12,296 bases of DNA from Lachnospiraceae bacterium (GTDB taxonomy: Bacteria > Bacillota > Clostridia > Lachnospirales > Lachnospiraceae). The position numbers and the translations under genes are program-made. The notes under the pieces were generated by a model. That model was not told the origin of the DNA. It did no database searches and saw only the letters and a program-made list of their open reading frames with translations. Of the stretch, positions 1-5,675 are shown one piece after another. Each line of letters starts with the position of its first letter. The first letter of the stretch is position 1. The stretch is taken from NCBI GenBank assembly GCA_021153185.1, contig JAGKTY010000043.1, positions 1 to 12,296 on the forward strand, written 5' to 3'.

Positions 1-16
1 TTGTTATGGCAACGAG

Positions 17-245
17 GAAAATGGACATCATGCTTGCATGAATGGACATTTGACGACTGCTAATCAGAGCGAGATTCGCAAAGCGTATCTCGTCTCTGTG
101 CAATAAGCCATCATGCAGAAATTGTGCTTGCACAAATTTCTATATGATGGTAGGTGTTCATCGAGCCGATAGGCGAGATGTCATTGATTGCACATCGAGT
201 AGGAGTCAGCCTACTCGATCCCCCTGGGGACGGGGTTGGGGGGTC
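17..245 (+). ncRNA. candidate structured noncoding RNA, family unassigned
   Basis: No plausible gene lies here, yet the + strand contains a chain of strong hairpins. CATGC(29-33)/GCATG(36-40) lies between two copies of ATGGACAT (21-28, 42-49). A long stem at 65-98 pairs CAGAG+CGAGAT with ATCTCG+CTCTG, with an inner CGC-AAA-GCG. A stem at 108-150 pairs CCATCAT with ATGATGG, then AGAAA/TTTCT, then TTGTGC/GCACAA. At 159-180, CATC-GA-GCC-GATA-GGC-GA-GATG has tandem GA/GA mismatches inside a helix. At 194-219, ATCGAGTAGG and CCTACTCGAT form a perfect 10-bp stem with a 6-nt loop. This density of long stems with regular internal loops is typical of large bacterial RNAs. The strand is inferred from G-A pairs and from + strand terminators further on. 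The 5' end may lie outside the window. I cannot name the family; the raiA motif is one to test. A transposon-end or repeat origin is also possible. Confidence 0.45.
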
Positions 246-283
246 AATATGCTCTCCGGGGATAGGGCTGTTTGGGATTTGGG
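226..283 (+). other. cluster of G-runs with canonical G-quadruplex pattern
   Basis: Seven runs of three or more G lie within 58 bases: 226-229, 232-235, 238-243, 258-261, 265-267, 274-276 and 281-283. The last four fit the canonical pattern of G3 tracts with loops of 1-7 bases, so a quadruplex could form in the + strand DNA or RNA. The C-run at 220-224 just before can instead pair with 238-242; extended with 217-219/243-245 this gives an 8-bp stem containing one G-T pair, which would compete with the hairpin at 194-219. The block ends directly at the A-run of the minus-strand terminator. Whether a quadruplex really forms is inference. Confidence 0.5.
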
Positions 284-284
284 C

Positions 285-309
285 AAAAAAAAACTCCCAT
301 GAAAGGGAG
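285..309 (-). terminator. rho-independent terminator, minus strand
   Basis: Read leftwards, a 5-bp stem (CTCCC pairs with GGGAG, 294-298 with 305-309) with a 6-nt loop is followed by nine T (A-run 285-293 on the + strand). The stem is short but GC-rich and the U-tract is excellent. It would stop leftward transcription coming from the prolyl isomerase gene, and so shield the structured region at 17-245 from antisense reading. Confidence 0.6.
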
Positions 310-310
310 G

Positions 311-338
311 ATGCCAGATAAGAATTCTTATCTGGCAT
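311..338. repeat. 28-nt perfect palindrome
   Basis: The two 14-nt arms (311-324 and 325-338) are exact reverse complements with no spacer and are centred on GAATTC. It sits one base from the minus-strand terminator hairpin at 294-309. It has no good T-tract on either side, so by itself it is not a standard terminator. It could be the upper part of a bidirectional terminator, a dyad protein-binding site, or the 3' hairpin of the upstream RNA. Confidence 0.6.
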
Positions 339-462
339 ATATTATGAAAAAGTTTTTTAAAGGTTAAGTGCTTTCATTTGATATGTTTAGTATACAAATG
401 ATTCTTGAATAAAAATTGTGTTCGGATTGAACATTTGTTAAATGAATTGTTAACAAAATATG

Positions 463-498
463 AACGGCGAGACTATTTTGATGTGTCTCGCCGTTTTT
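463..498 (+). terminator. strong terminator hairpin, probably bidirectional
   Basis: AACGGCGAGAC (463-473) pairs perfectly with GTCTCGCCGTT (485-495), an 11-bp stem with an 11-nt loop followed by TTTTT (494-498). It is a textbook + strand terminator, but no + strand protein gene precedes it in the window, so it may end the noncoding transcript from the left. On the minus strand the hairpin is followed by a weaker T-rich stretch (read as TTCATATTTT), so it may also end the prolyl isomerase mRNA, whose stop codon lies about 60 bases upstream. The rest of 339-555 is AT-rich with nothing else I can support. Confidence 0.7.
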
Positions 499-555
499 AA
501 AACAATATTGACATAACATGTTACAATGTGTTGAAACCGTCAAAGATTGGAAGAT

Positions 556-1077
556 TTAGCATTTTTCCGGTTCCGGATAGCTCTCGCCAAACGTGTCTAC
601 TGTCATAGACTTAATAACCTGATCTTCCAGTGGTCTGTCATTGTAGTCTGTTGGTGTCTCTGCAATCTTGTCGACAATTTCCATGCCCTCAATCACTTTT
701 CCGAATGCAGCATATGCACCGTCAAGGTGTGGAGAGGTTTTGTGCATCAAGAAAAACTGGCTTCCTGCTGAATCAGGATGCATTGCTCTTGCCATAGAAA
801 GAACACCTTCTGTATGCTTTAAATCATTCTTGAAACCGTTCTGCGTGAACTCGCCCTTGATAGAGTATCCTGGACCGCCCATTCCTGTTCCGTCAGGACA
901 TCCGCCCTGAATCATAAATCCGCGGATAACTCTGTGGAAGATGAGTCCATCATAAAACCCTTTTTTGACAAGGCTGATGAAATTATTGACAGAATTTGGA
1001 GCAATTTCCGGATAAAGCTCTGCTTTCATCACATCGCCGTTTGCCATAGTAATTGTAACAACTGGATTCTGTGCCAT
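556..1077 (-). CDS. cyclophilin-type peptidyl-prolyl cis-trans isomerase
   Basis: A single-domain cyclophilin of 173 residues, the normal size for bacterial cytoplasmic members. The family catalyses cis-trans isomerisation of peptide bonds before proline and assists protein folding. The active-site blocks are visible: FHRVIRGFMIQGG at 47-59 (catalytic Arg49, with Gln57), the SQFF segment at 106-109, and LDG followed by AFGKV at 118-127. The human-type Trp is absent (TSPHLDG), as is common in bacteria. There is no signal peptide or membrane segment, so it should be cytoplasmic. The ATG is supported by an AAGGAG site (reverse strand, 1085-1090) about 7 bases upstream. It is divergent from the acetyltransferase gene and monocistronic. 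I am sure of the family but give no symbol, because ppiA/ppiB naming is inconsistent in Clostridia. Confidence 0.95.
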   Translation of the reverse strand: MAQNPVVTITMANGDVMKAELYPEIAPNSVNNFISLVKKGFYDGLIFHRVIRGFMIQGGCPDGTGMGGPGYSIKGEFTQNGFKNDLKHTEGVLSMARAMHPDSAGSQFFLMHKTSPHLDGAYAAFGKVIEGMEIVDKIAETPTDYNDRPLEDQVIKSMTVDTFGESYPEPEKC

Positions 1078-1110
1078 TTTGAAATCTCCTTTTCGTTTTG
1101 GTATACAACT

Positions 1111-1139
1111 ATAATATATGGATTTGCGGGAGTTGTAAA
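1111..1139 (-). promoter_or_regulatory. sigma-A type promoter of the prolyl isomerase gene
   Basis: On the minus strand, TTTACA (1134-1139) and TATTAT (1111-1116) are separated by exactly 17 bases. The start site would fall near 1104, giving a leader of roughly 25-30 bases that includes the AAGGAG site at 1085-1090. No operator or leader structure is evident. Confidence 0.75.
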
Positions 1140-1228
1140 GGGATGATAGAATGGAGGAGATCAGGTTGTGCCATTTTGATATGCAATAAAAAATGTATGC
1201 CCCATCATAAAATAGCGCATGGCGTGGG

Positions 1229-2017
1229 GTGTATGAGGAAGTATGGAGAAATAAAGGCGTGGAATTAAAAGTAGCAGAGCTATTTCATGGAAAAGAGAAT
1301 CAGGACATAAGCGCGTGCGGACAGGTGGATTTGGTTGTGACGAATGAGCCGGCGGTGTTCCTGCAGGCAAGAGAGCTTGGCATAGCGGCATTGGCCGTTG
1401 TGGATACAATGGAGGAGGCGGAGACGTTTCCTTTTGCGCCGTATATCGTCATAGGAAGGGAACATGTTGACGAGACGACGAAGCTGCGCGTGTACCAGCG
1501 GTTTCACCATATTCCGTGGACGATTCTCGAGACGGAGCGTATCATTGTGCGGGAGCAGACTGTTTCGGATGTGGATGCACTGTATGAAATATATAAAGAG
1601 CCATCGATTACACGGTATACAGACCCGTTATATGAAGATCCCGATGAGGAACGCGCATATGCGGCGCAATATATCAAAAATATGTATGAAATTCATGAAC
1701 ATGGCATATGGATTTTGGAGGATAAAAGGAACCCGGGTGTCATAATCGGCCGCGCCGGGCTATCACTGCGTGGCGGGTACGATACGCCGGAGCTTGGATA
1801 CATCATACGCAAGGAATATCAAAGAAAGGGCTATGCATACGAGGCATGCAGGGCGATTTTGGCGTACGGAAAAGAAGAACTGGGCTTTACGAAGGTGCGT
1901 TCGCTCATGGATGAACGGAATGAGGCGAGTATTGCACTTTGTAAAAAGCTTGGTTTTACATATGATTTCCGGCAGCAAATCGGTCAGCAGGAGATGGTGC
2001 AGTATGTGTTTTTCTGA
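1229..2017 (+). CDS. GNAT-family N-acetyltransferase with extra N-terminal domain
   Basis: The C-terminal part (about residues 103-262) is a GNAT fold of the RimJ/RimL/Acetyltransf_3 type. It opens with ETERIIVRE, has the beta-strand segment PELGYIIRKEYQRKGYA with the acetyl-CoA pyrophosphate loop Q198-R-K-G-Y-A203, and ends with NEASIALCKKLGF (231-243). The first ~100 residues (VDLVVTNEPAVFLQARELGIAAL and on) resemble an N-terminal alpha/beta domain that I recall preceding GNAT domains in some Clostridia; its role is not known to me. The substrate cannot be read from sequence. The GTG at 1229 has no good ribosome site. GTG at 1259, with GGAG at 1245-1248, is a reasonable alternative, and a longer ancestral N-terminus lost to mutation is possible. 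It appears to be a stand-alone gene; no clear promoter was found. Confidence 0.8.
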   Translation: MYEEVWRNKGVELKVAELFHGKENQDISACGQVDLVVTNEPAVFLQARELGIAALAVVDTMEEAETFPFAPYIVIGREHVDETTKLRVYQRFHHIPWTILETERIIVREQTVSDVDALYEIYKEPSITRYTDPLYEDPDEERAYAAQYIKNMYEIHEHGIWILEDKRNPGVIIGRAGLSLRGGYDTPELGYIIRKEYQRKGYAYEACRAILAYGKEELGFTKVRSLMDERNEASIALCKKLGFTYDFRQQIGQQEMVQYVFF

Positions 2018-2057
2018 GTGCCGCTTCAAAAAAAAGAATATTTTTTCAAAAAAGGTG

Positions 2058-2086
2058 TTGACAAAATTTGTATAATGGTATACATT
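2058..2086 (+). promoter_or_regulatory. promoter of the ammonium transporter gene
   Basis: A consensus TTGACA (2058-2063) is followed after 17 bases by TACATT (2081-2086). A second -10-like TATAAT (2071-2076) lies inside the spacer, but its -35 position is only an A-run. The start site is predicted near 2092-2095, which places the terminator hairpin at 2108 inside the transcribed leader. Confidence 0.65.
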
Positions 2087-2107
2087 TATACGCGTAAAGA
2101 GACGAAG

Positions 2108-2137
2108 GCGTCACGAGAAAACTCGTGGCGCTTTTTT
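2108..2137 (+). terminator. intrinsic terminator in the amt leader (attenuator candidate)
   Basis: GCGTCACGAG (2108-2117) pairs with CTCGTGGCGC (2122-2131), 10 bp with one G-T pair and an AAAA loop, followed by six T. It lies between the promoter at 2058-2086 and the ribosome site at 2183-2189, so it should interrupt the ammonium transporter mRNA unless it is bypassed. The preceding bases offer alternatives. GACG (2101-2104) can pair with CGTC (2109-2112), which uses part of the terminator's left arm. GACGAAGG (2101-2108) can also pair with CTTTCGTC (2164-2171) beyond it. It may also simply serve the upstream acetyltransferase mRNA. Confidence 0.8.
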
Positions 2138-2197
2138 ATTTCGACAATTTCTTTACATGAAAGCTTTCGTCCATAAAAACTTAGGGAGGTGTCAATT

Positions 2198-3964
2198 ATG
2201 ACAGACGAGATTTTAAGTGTAATAAGCGGGCAGGTATTTGGTGTCTGGTTTTTGATCGGAGCTGCACTCGTATTTTGGATGCAGGCTGGATTTGCGATGG
2301 TAGAGGCAGGTTTTACCAGAGCAAAAAACACTGGTAACATTATTATGAAAAACCTGATGGATTTCTGTATCGGTACAGTGACATTCATCGCAATCGGTTT
2401 TAGTTTACTTCTTGGAGAAGATCTACTTGGTTTGATCGGAAAACCTGGTTTTGATATTTTTACAGCATACGAATCTTTTGATTGGTCAAATTTTATTTTT
2501 AACTTAGTATTCTGTGCGACAACGGCAACTATTGTATCCGGTGCGATGGCAGAGAGAACCAAATTCTTATCATACTGTGTATACTCTGCAATTATTTCCG
2601 GTCTCATTTATCCGATCGAGGCACACTGGATTTGGGGCGGCGGATTCTTAGCACAGATGGGATTCCATGATTTTGCAGGTTCTTGTGCAATTCACATGGT
2701 TGGTGGTATTTCCGCATTGATCGGTGCCAAATTCTTGGGACCGCGTATTGGTAAATTCAGCAAAGACAAAGATGGTAAAATTACAAAGGTTAACGCATTC
2801 CCGGGTCACAACTTAACAATCGGTGCACTTGGTGTATTCATCCTCTGGCTTGGCTGGTACGGATTTAACGGTGCGGCAGCAACAAGTGTGGAACAGCTTG
2901 CATCTATTTTTGTGACAACAACAATTGCTCCTGCAATTGCAACTGTTGTATGTATGATTTTTACATGGATCAAATATGGCAAACCTGATATTTCAATGTG
3001 TCTTAACGCATCACTTGCAGGTCTTGTAGCAATCACAGCACCTTGTGATGTCACAGATGCATTTGGCGCGATTATCATCGGCGCAGTCGCAGGACTTCTG
3101 GTTGTATTTGGTGTATGGCTCCTTGATTATGTATTACATATTGATGATCCGGTTGGTGCCGTTGCAGTGCACTGCTTGAATGGTATCTGGGGTACAATTG
3201 CTGTTGGTCTTTTTGCAACAAATACAGCACCGGGATACGGAATCGCAAATGCAAACGGAGAAGAACTCGTCGGTCTTTTCTATGGCGGCGGATTTGAACT
3301 TCTGGGATTACAGTGTATCGGCGTTGCGGCAGTAGCTGCATGGACATTTGTCACAATGACAATTGTGTTCCTTGTAATCAAAGCAATCTTTGGTCTTCGT
3401 GTTTCGGAAGAGGAAGAAATCATCGGTCTTGATGCAACAGAGCATGGACTTCCGTCAGCATATGCAGGCTTCTCACTCATGGATATTTCGAACACAATGA
3501 CAATGGATGTAAACGAAAATACAGACCTTGGTCAGGACGATTACGAAAAAGCAACGGAGGTGCAGAGAAATGCTGCGGTCAAAGTGGCAGAGGCTGTTCC
3601 TTCAGCAAGCGGAATTTACAAGGTCGTTATCATCGCAAAACTGACACGTTACGAGAAACTGAAAAAAGCCATGAACGAGCTTGGTGTAACCGGTATGACA
3701 GTTACACAGGTTATGGGTTGTGGCGTGCAGAAAGGTTCCGGCGAGAAATATCGTGGAGCTGAAATCGATGCAACACTTCTTCCGAAGATGAAAGTTGAAG
3801 TGGTTGTAAGTAAAATTCCTGTTGACCGCGTCATCGAAGCAGCAAAGAAAACACTTTACACAGGTCATATCGGAGATGGAAAAATCTTCGTTTATGCAGT
3901 TGACCGTGTGGTTAAGGTTCGTACCGGAGAAGAAAACTTCGACGCGCTTCAGGACGTTGAATAA
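2198..3964 (+). CDS. amt: ammonium transporter with C-terminal PII signalling domain
   Basis: Residues ~5-405 form a multi-span Amt/MEP/Rh ammonium channel. It contains the AHWIWGGG vestibule segment, the family signature beginning DFAGSCAIHMVGG with the first pore histidine (His166), and AVHCLNGIWGTI with the second (His325). A conserved GLDATEHG tail follows near 411-417. After a linker of ~55 polar residues comes a complete PII (GlnB/GlnK) domain, about 474-588: TGMTVTQVMGCGVQKG, the T-loop KYRGAE, the ATP-binding TGHIGDGK and VRTGEE. PII proteins sense ATP/ADP and 2-oxoglutarate and block Amt pores, so here sensor and channel are one chain. The residue at the Tyr51 site uridylylated in E. 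coli GlnB is Ile523. An upstream in-frame GTG lies within the ribosome site AGGGAGG (2183-2189), so ATG 2198 is the start (588 residues). It is monocistronic, between terminators. Confidence 0.95.
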   Translation: MTDEILSVISGQVFGVWFLIGAALVFWMQAGFAMVEAGFTRAKNTGNIIMKNLMDFCIGTVTFIAIGFSLLLGEDLLGLIGKPGFDIFTAYESFDWSNFIFNLVFCATTATIVSGAMAERTKFLSYCVYSAIISGLIYPIEAHWIWGGGFLAQMGFHDFAGSCAIHMVGGISALIGAKFLGPRIGKFSKDKDGKITKVNAFPGHNLTIGALGVFILWLGWYGFNGAAATSVEQLASIFVTTTIAPAIATVVCMIFTWIKYGKPDISMCLNASLAGLVAITAPCDVTDAFGAIIIGAVAGLLVVFGVWLLDYVLHIDDPVGAVAVHCLNGIWGTIAVGLFATNTAPGYGIANANGEELVGLFYGGGFELLGLQCIGVAAVAAWTFVTMTIVFLVIKAIFGLRVSEEEEIIGLDATEHGLPSAYAGFSLMDISNTMTMDVNENTDLGQDDYEKATEVQRNAAVKVAEAVPSASGIYKVVIIAKLTRYEKLKKAMNELGVTGMTVTQVMGCGVQKGSGEKYRGAEIDATLLPKMKVEVVVSKIPVDRVIEAAKKTLYTGHIGDGKIFVYAVDRVVKVRTGEENFDALQDVE

Positions 3965-3999
3965 GGTATTATCTAATCCCTTAGTTAATAATACACGTA

Positions 4000-4040
4000 G
4001 GAAAGGAGGAACATCCCCCTCCTTTCCAAAGCCGAAAGGC
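4000..4040 (+). other. two hairpins in the 3' region of the amt transcript
   Basis: GGAAAGGAGG (4000-4009) pairs perfectly with CCTCCTTTCC (4018-4027), followed by a GCC-GAAA-GGC mini-hairpin (4031-4040) and then the terminator at 4046-4076. The first stem sequesters a perfect AAGGAGG, but no start codon follows that would open a convincing gene. There is no T-tract after the first stem. It may stabilise the mRNA 3' end or form a composite RNA structure with its neighbours. The gene-free stretch 3965-4268 otherwise holds the terminator, the repeats and the promoter listed separately. Confidence 0.55.
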
Positions 4041-4045
4041 GCAGG

Positions 4046-4076
4046 ATTCCGGGTGCTTCCACCACCCGGAATTTTT
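4046..4076 (+). terminator. rho-independent terminator after the ammonium transporter
   Basis: ATTCCGGGTG (4046-4055) pairs fully with CACCCGGAAT (4063-4072) around a 7-nt loop and runs into TTTTT (4072-4076). It lies about 80 bases past the stop codon of the transporter and separates it from the secreted protein gene, which has its own promoter. Confidence 0.9.
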
Positions 4077-4079
4077 GTG

Positions 4080-4158
4080 TGTAAAAGAAACAGGCGGTAT
4101 TTGAGACAAACAGGCGCCTCTGATGCAGAAAACCTTGATTTTTTGAGACGGATTCGTT
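4080..4158 (+). repeat. short direct repeats upstream of the secreted protein gene
   Basis: AAACAGGCG occurs at 4088-4096 and 4108-4116, 20 bases apart. TTTGAGAC occurs at 4100-4107 and 4142-4149, 42 bases apart; the second copy lies in the spacer of the promoter at 4135-4163. These spacings are close to two and four helical turns, which suits a regulator binding on one face of the DNA. The match is short and could be chance. Confidence 0.3.
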
Positions 4159-4163
4159 ATGAT
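4135..4163 (+). promoter_or_regulatory. promoter of the secreted protein gene
   Basis: TTGATT (4135-4140) and TATGAT (4158-4163) are spaced by 17 bases. A start near 4170 would give a leader of about 100 bases before ATG 4269, with no terminator in between. Confidence 0.6.
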
Positions 4164-4268
4164 GAAATAGTACATGAAAATGTGTAACGATTCAGAGATG
4201 CGATTTTGCGAATGCGGCTTTGAATAGACAACACATGTATGAAAACATTTGAACAGAGGAGAGGGAAT

Positions 4269-5603
4269 ATGAAACAGATGAAAAAATTGTTAAGCATTCT
4301 GCTTGCGCTTACACTGGCATTTTCGATTGCAATTGATGTGCCGGTATTTGCGGCAGAAGAAGAGGAGCCGGTTGCTGTTGAGCGTGACCTGGCTTTGAAT
4401 GTATGGAAAACTTCATCACTGGAAAAAGGTGGTGCGGAATGGTGGCAGGTGACACTCCCTACCAACGGATGGCTGAATGTAAAAGTACAGGGATATGGTA
4501 TGAATGAGGGCGGCGCTGCGATTTATGATGCAGATAAAGTGCAATCATTTGAGTCTCATACATATTATGGAGCATCAGCAAGCAATCCACAGACAATGTC
4601 ATTCAAGCAACCATTGCATGCCGGTACCTATTGGATTAAGGTATATAGCAGATACAATGGCGCAGGTTCGTATAAGATTTGGGCGAACGAGGACAGCAGA
4701 CCGGTTACAACCGTTGACAGCAATAGTACATTGGATTCGCCACAGACAATTGGGCTCAATCAGCAAGTGACAGGCTTTTTCTCAAGACAGGACGAGGTAG
4801 ATATTTTCAGGGTTGTACTGCCATCAGCAACAAAACTGCATTATTCCATTCGTTCAAAAGATACGAGCCTCGATGATATGGCTTATACATTATATGATGC
4901 CAATTATGAGGAGGTCGAATACAAAAATCTTTACGGTTCAGATCCGCAATCATGGGATTCCAATACAGTTTTGTCGGCAGGAATATACTATATCAAGCTC
5001 ATACCAAGATATGGTGACCATGGTTCTTATGTATTCTCGTGCGGTCCGAGATATATGGTGTCTTCCATTGCAATCAGCGGAAAGACAAGTGTTCAGAGCG
5101 GTAAAAAACTGTATTTAAAAGCGACTGTCAATCCTTCAAACGCAGCTAATAAAGAGGTATATTGGTCATCAAGTGATTCCTATATTGCTTCTGTTGACAG
5201 CAACGGTACCGTTTCAGCATCATCCAGTGCATGTGGTGCCGTTATAATTACAGCAACTTCAAAAGATAATGAAAATATCAAAGCACAGTATAAAATTTAT
5301 GTACTTCCTGGCAAATTGACAATTAATTATGCCAATAATTATTCGGGTTCTTGGTATCGACGCAAAATGTATGTATCATGTAGTAGCATGTATGGTGCGG
5401 CTGCATATCAAGTGCAGTACTCAACAGACAAAAAGTTTAAACATGCCAAGACGAAGATTTTTAAAAATTATTCAAGCAATTATATTAAAGGTCTTGTAAA
5501 AGGCAAAACATATTATGTGCGTGAGAGAGCAATGATTCACATGAATGGAAAGAAAAAATACGGTCCGTGGAGTAATGTGAAGAAATGCAAGATTAGATAT
5601 TAA
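4269..5603 (+). CDS. secreted protein with PPC-like, Big_2-like and Fn3-like domains
   Basis: The ATG at 4269 is chosen over the in-frame ATG at 4239 because AGGAGAGGG (4257-4265) lies just before it and a clean signal peptide follows directly (KKLLSILLALTLAFSIAI, probable cut near VFA-A, residues ~27-30). The mature protein (444 residues before cleavage) looks all-beta. Two bacterial pre-peptidase-like repeats (about 41-140 and 153-258) each end in an AGxYxIKxxxRY...GSY pattern. A Big_2 Ig-like domain (about 265-346) shows the typical VNPSNA...WSSSDSYIASVDSNGTV motif. A C-terminal fibronectin III-like domain (about 350-444) has AAAYQVQYSTDKKF and GKTYYVRERA. No enzyme domain, sortase motif, SLH or other anchor is seen, so it is probably released or held non-covalently, with a binding or adhesive role by inference. 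It has its own promoter and terminator. Confidence 0.8.
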   Translation: MKQMKKLLSILLALTLAFSIAIDVPVFAAEEEEPVAVERDLALNVWKTSSLEKGGAEWWQVTLPTNGWLNVKVQGYGMNEGGAAIYDADKVQSFESHTYYGASASNPQTMSFKQPLHAGTYWIKVYSRYNGAGSYKIWANEDSRPVTTVDSNSTLDSPQTIGLNQQVTGFFSRQDEVDIFRVVLPSATKLHYSIRSKDTSLDDMAYTLYDANYEEVEYKNLYGSDPQSWDSNTVLSAGIYYIKLIPRYGDHGSYVFSCGPRYMVSSIAISGKTSVQSGKKLYLKATVNPSNAANKEVYWSSSDSYIASVDSNGTVSASSSACGAVIITATSKDNENIKAQYKIYVLPGKLTINYANNYSGSWYRRKMYVSCSSMYGAAAYQVQYSTDKKFKHAKTKIFKNYSSNYIKGLVKGKTYYVRERAMIHMNGKKKYGPWSNVKKCKIRY

Positions 5604-5623
5604 TCATATCGCAACACACAAAG

Positions 5624-5656
5624 AGGTGGTAGTACGAAAGCGCTATCACCTTTTTT
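5624..5656 (+). terminator. rho-independent terminator between the secreted protein and DUF1015 genes
   Basis: AGGTGGTAG (5624-5632) pairs with CTATCACCT (5643-5651), 9 bp with one G-T pair, then a run of six T (5651-5656). Adjacent AAAG/T pairing can lengthen the stem. Only eight bases separate the T-run from the ribosome site of the DUF1015 gene at 5665-5669. Confidence 0.85.
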
Positions 5657-5675
5657 CGCAGGAAAGGAGATGCAT

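Noticed and set aside
1..245. CRISPR array or tracrRNA
   Set aside because: There are only two copies of an 8-base repeat (ATGGACAT) around a palindrome, no regular repeat-spacer pattern, and no cas gene in the window.
111..338. Minus-strand 75-residue frame across the structured region
   Set aside because: It reads through the palindrome, the terminator hairpin and the C-rich block, has no ribosome site, and its composition follows the RNA stems. I treat it as a shadow of a noncoding element.
2090..2137. ANTAR-type dual hexaloop antiterminator target in the amt leader
   Set aside because: Only a 4-bp stem with a tetraloop (or 3 bp with a six-base loop lacking the A1/G4 pattern) precedes the terminator, and there is no room for a second hairpin.
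2075..2176. Possible 33-codon leader peptide before the ammonium transporter
   Set aside because: Its ATG lies in the -10 region, upstream of the predicted transcription start, and it has no ribosome site.
2189..2200. GTG 2189 as start of the ammonium transporter
   Set aside because: It overlaps the AGGGAGG ribosome site; ATG 2198 has the proper spacing.
4000..4076. Riboswitch such as cyclic-di-GMP type I, suggested by the GCC-GAAA-GGC hairpin
   Set aside because: The conserved core nucleotides I know for that class are not present, and the structure lies behind a stop codon with a terminator, not before a start codon.
3822..4187. 121-codon + strand frame overlapping the end of the transporter gene
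   Set aside because: It is out of frame with the PII domain, crosses the terminator at 4046-4076, and has no recognisable content.
4239..4271. ATG 4239 as start of the secreted protein
   Set aside because: It would put ten charged residues and the ribosome site itself before the signal peptide; ATG 4269 is better supported.
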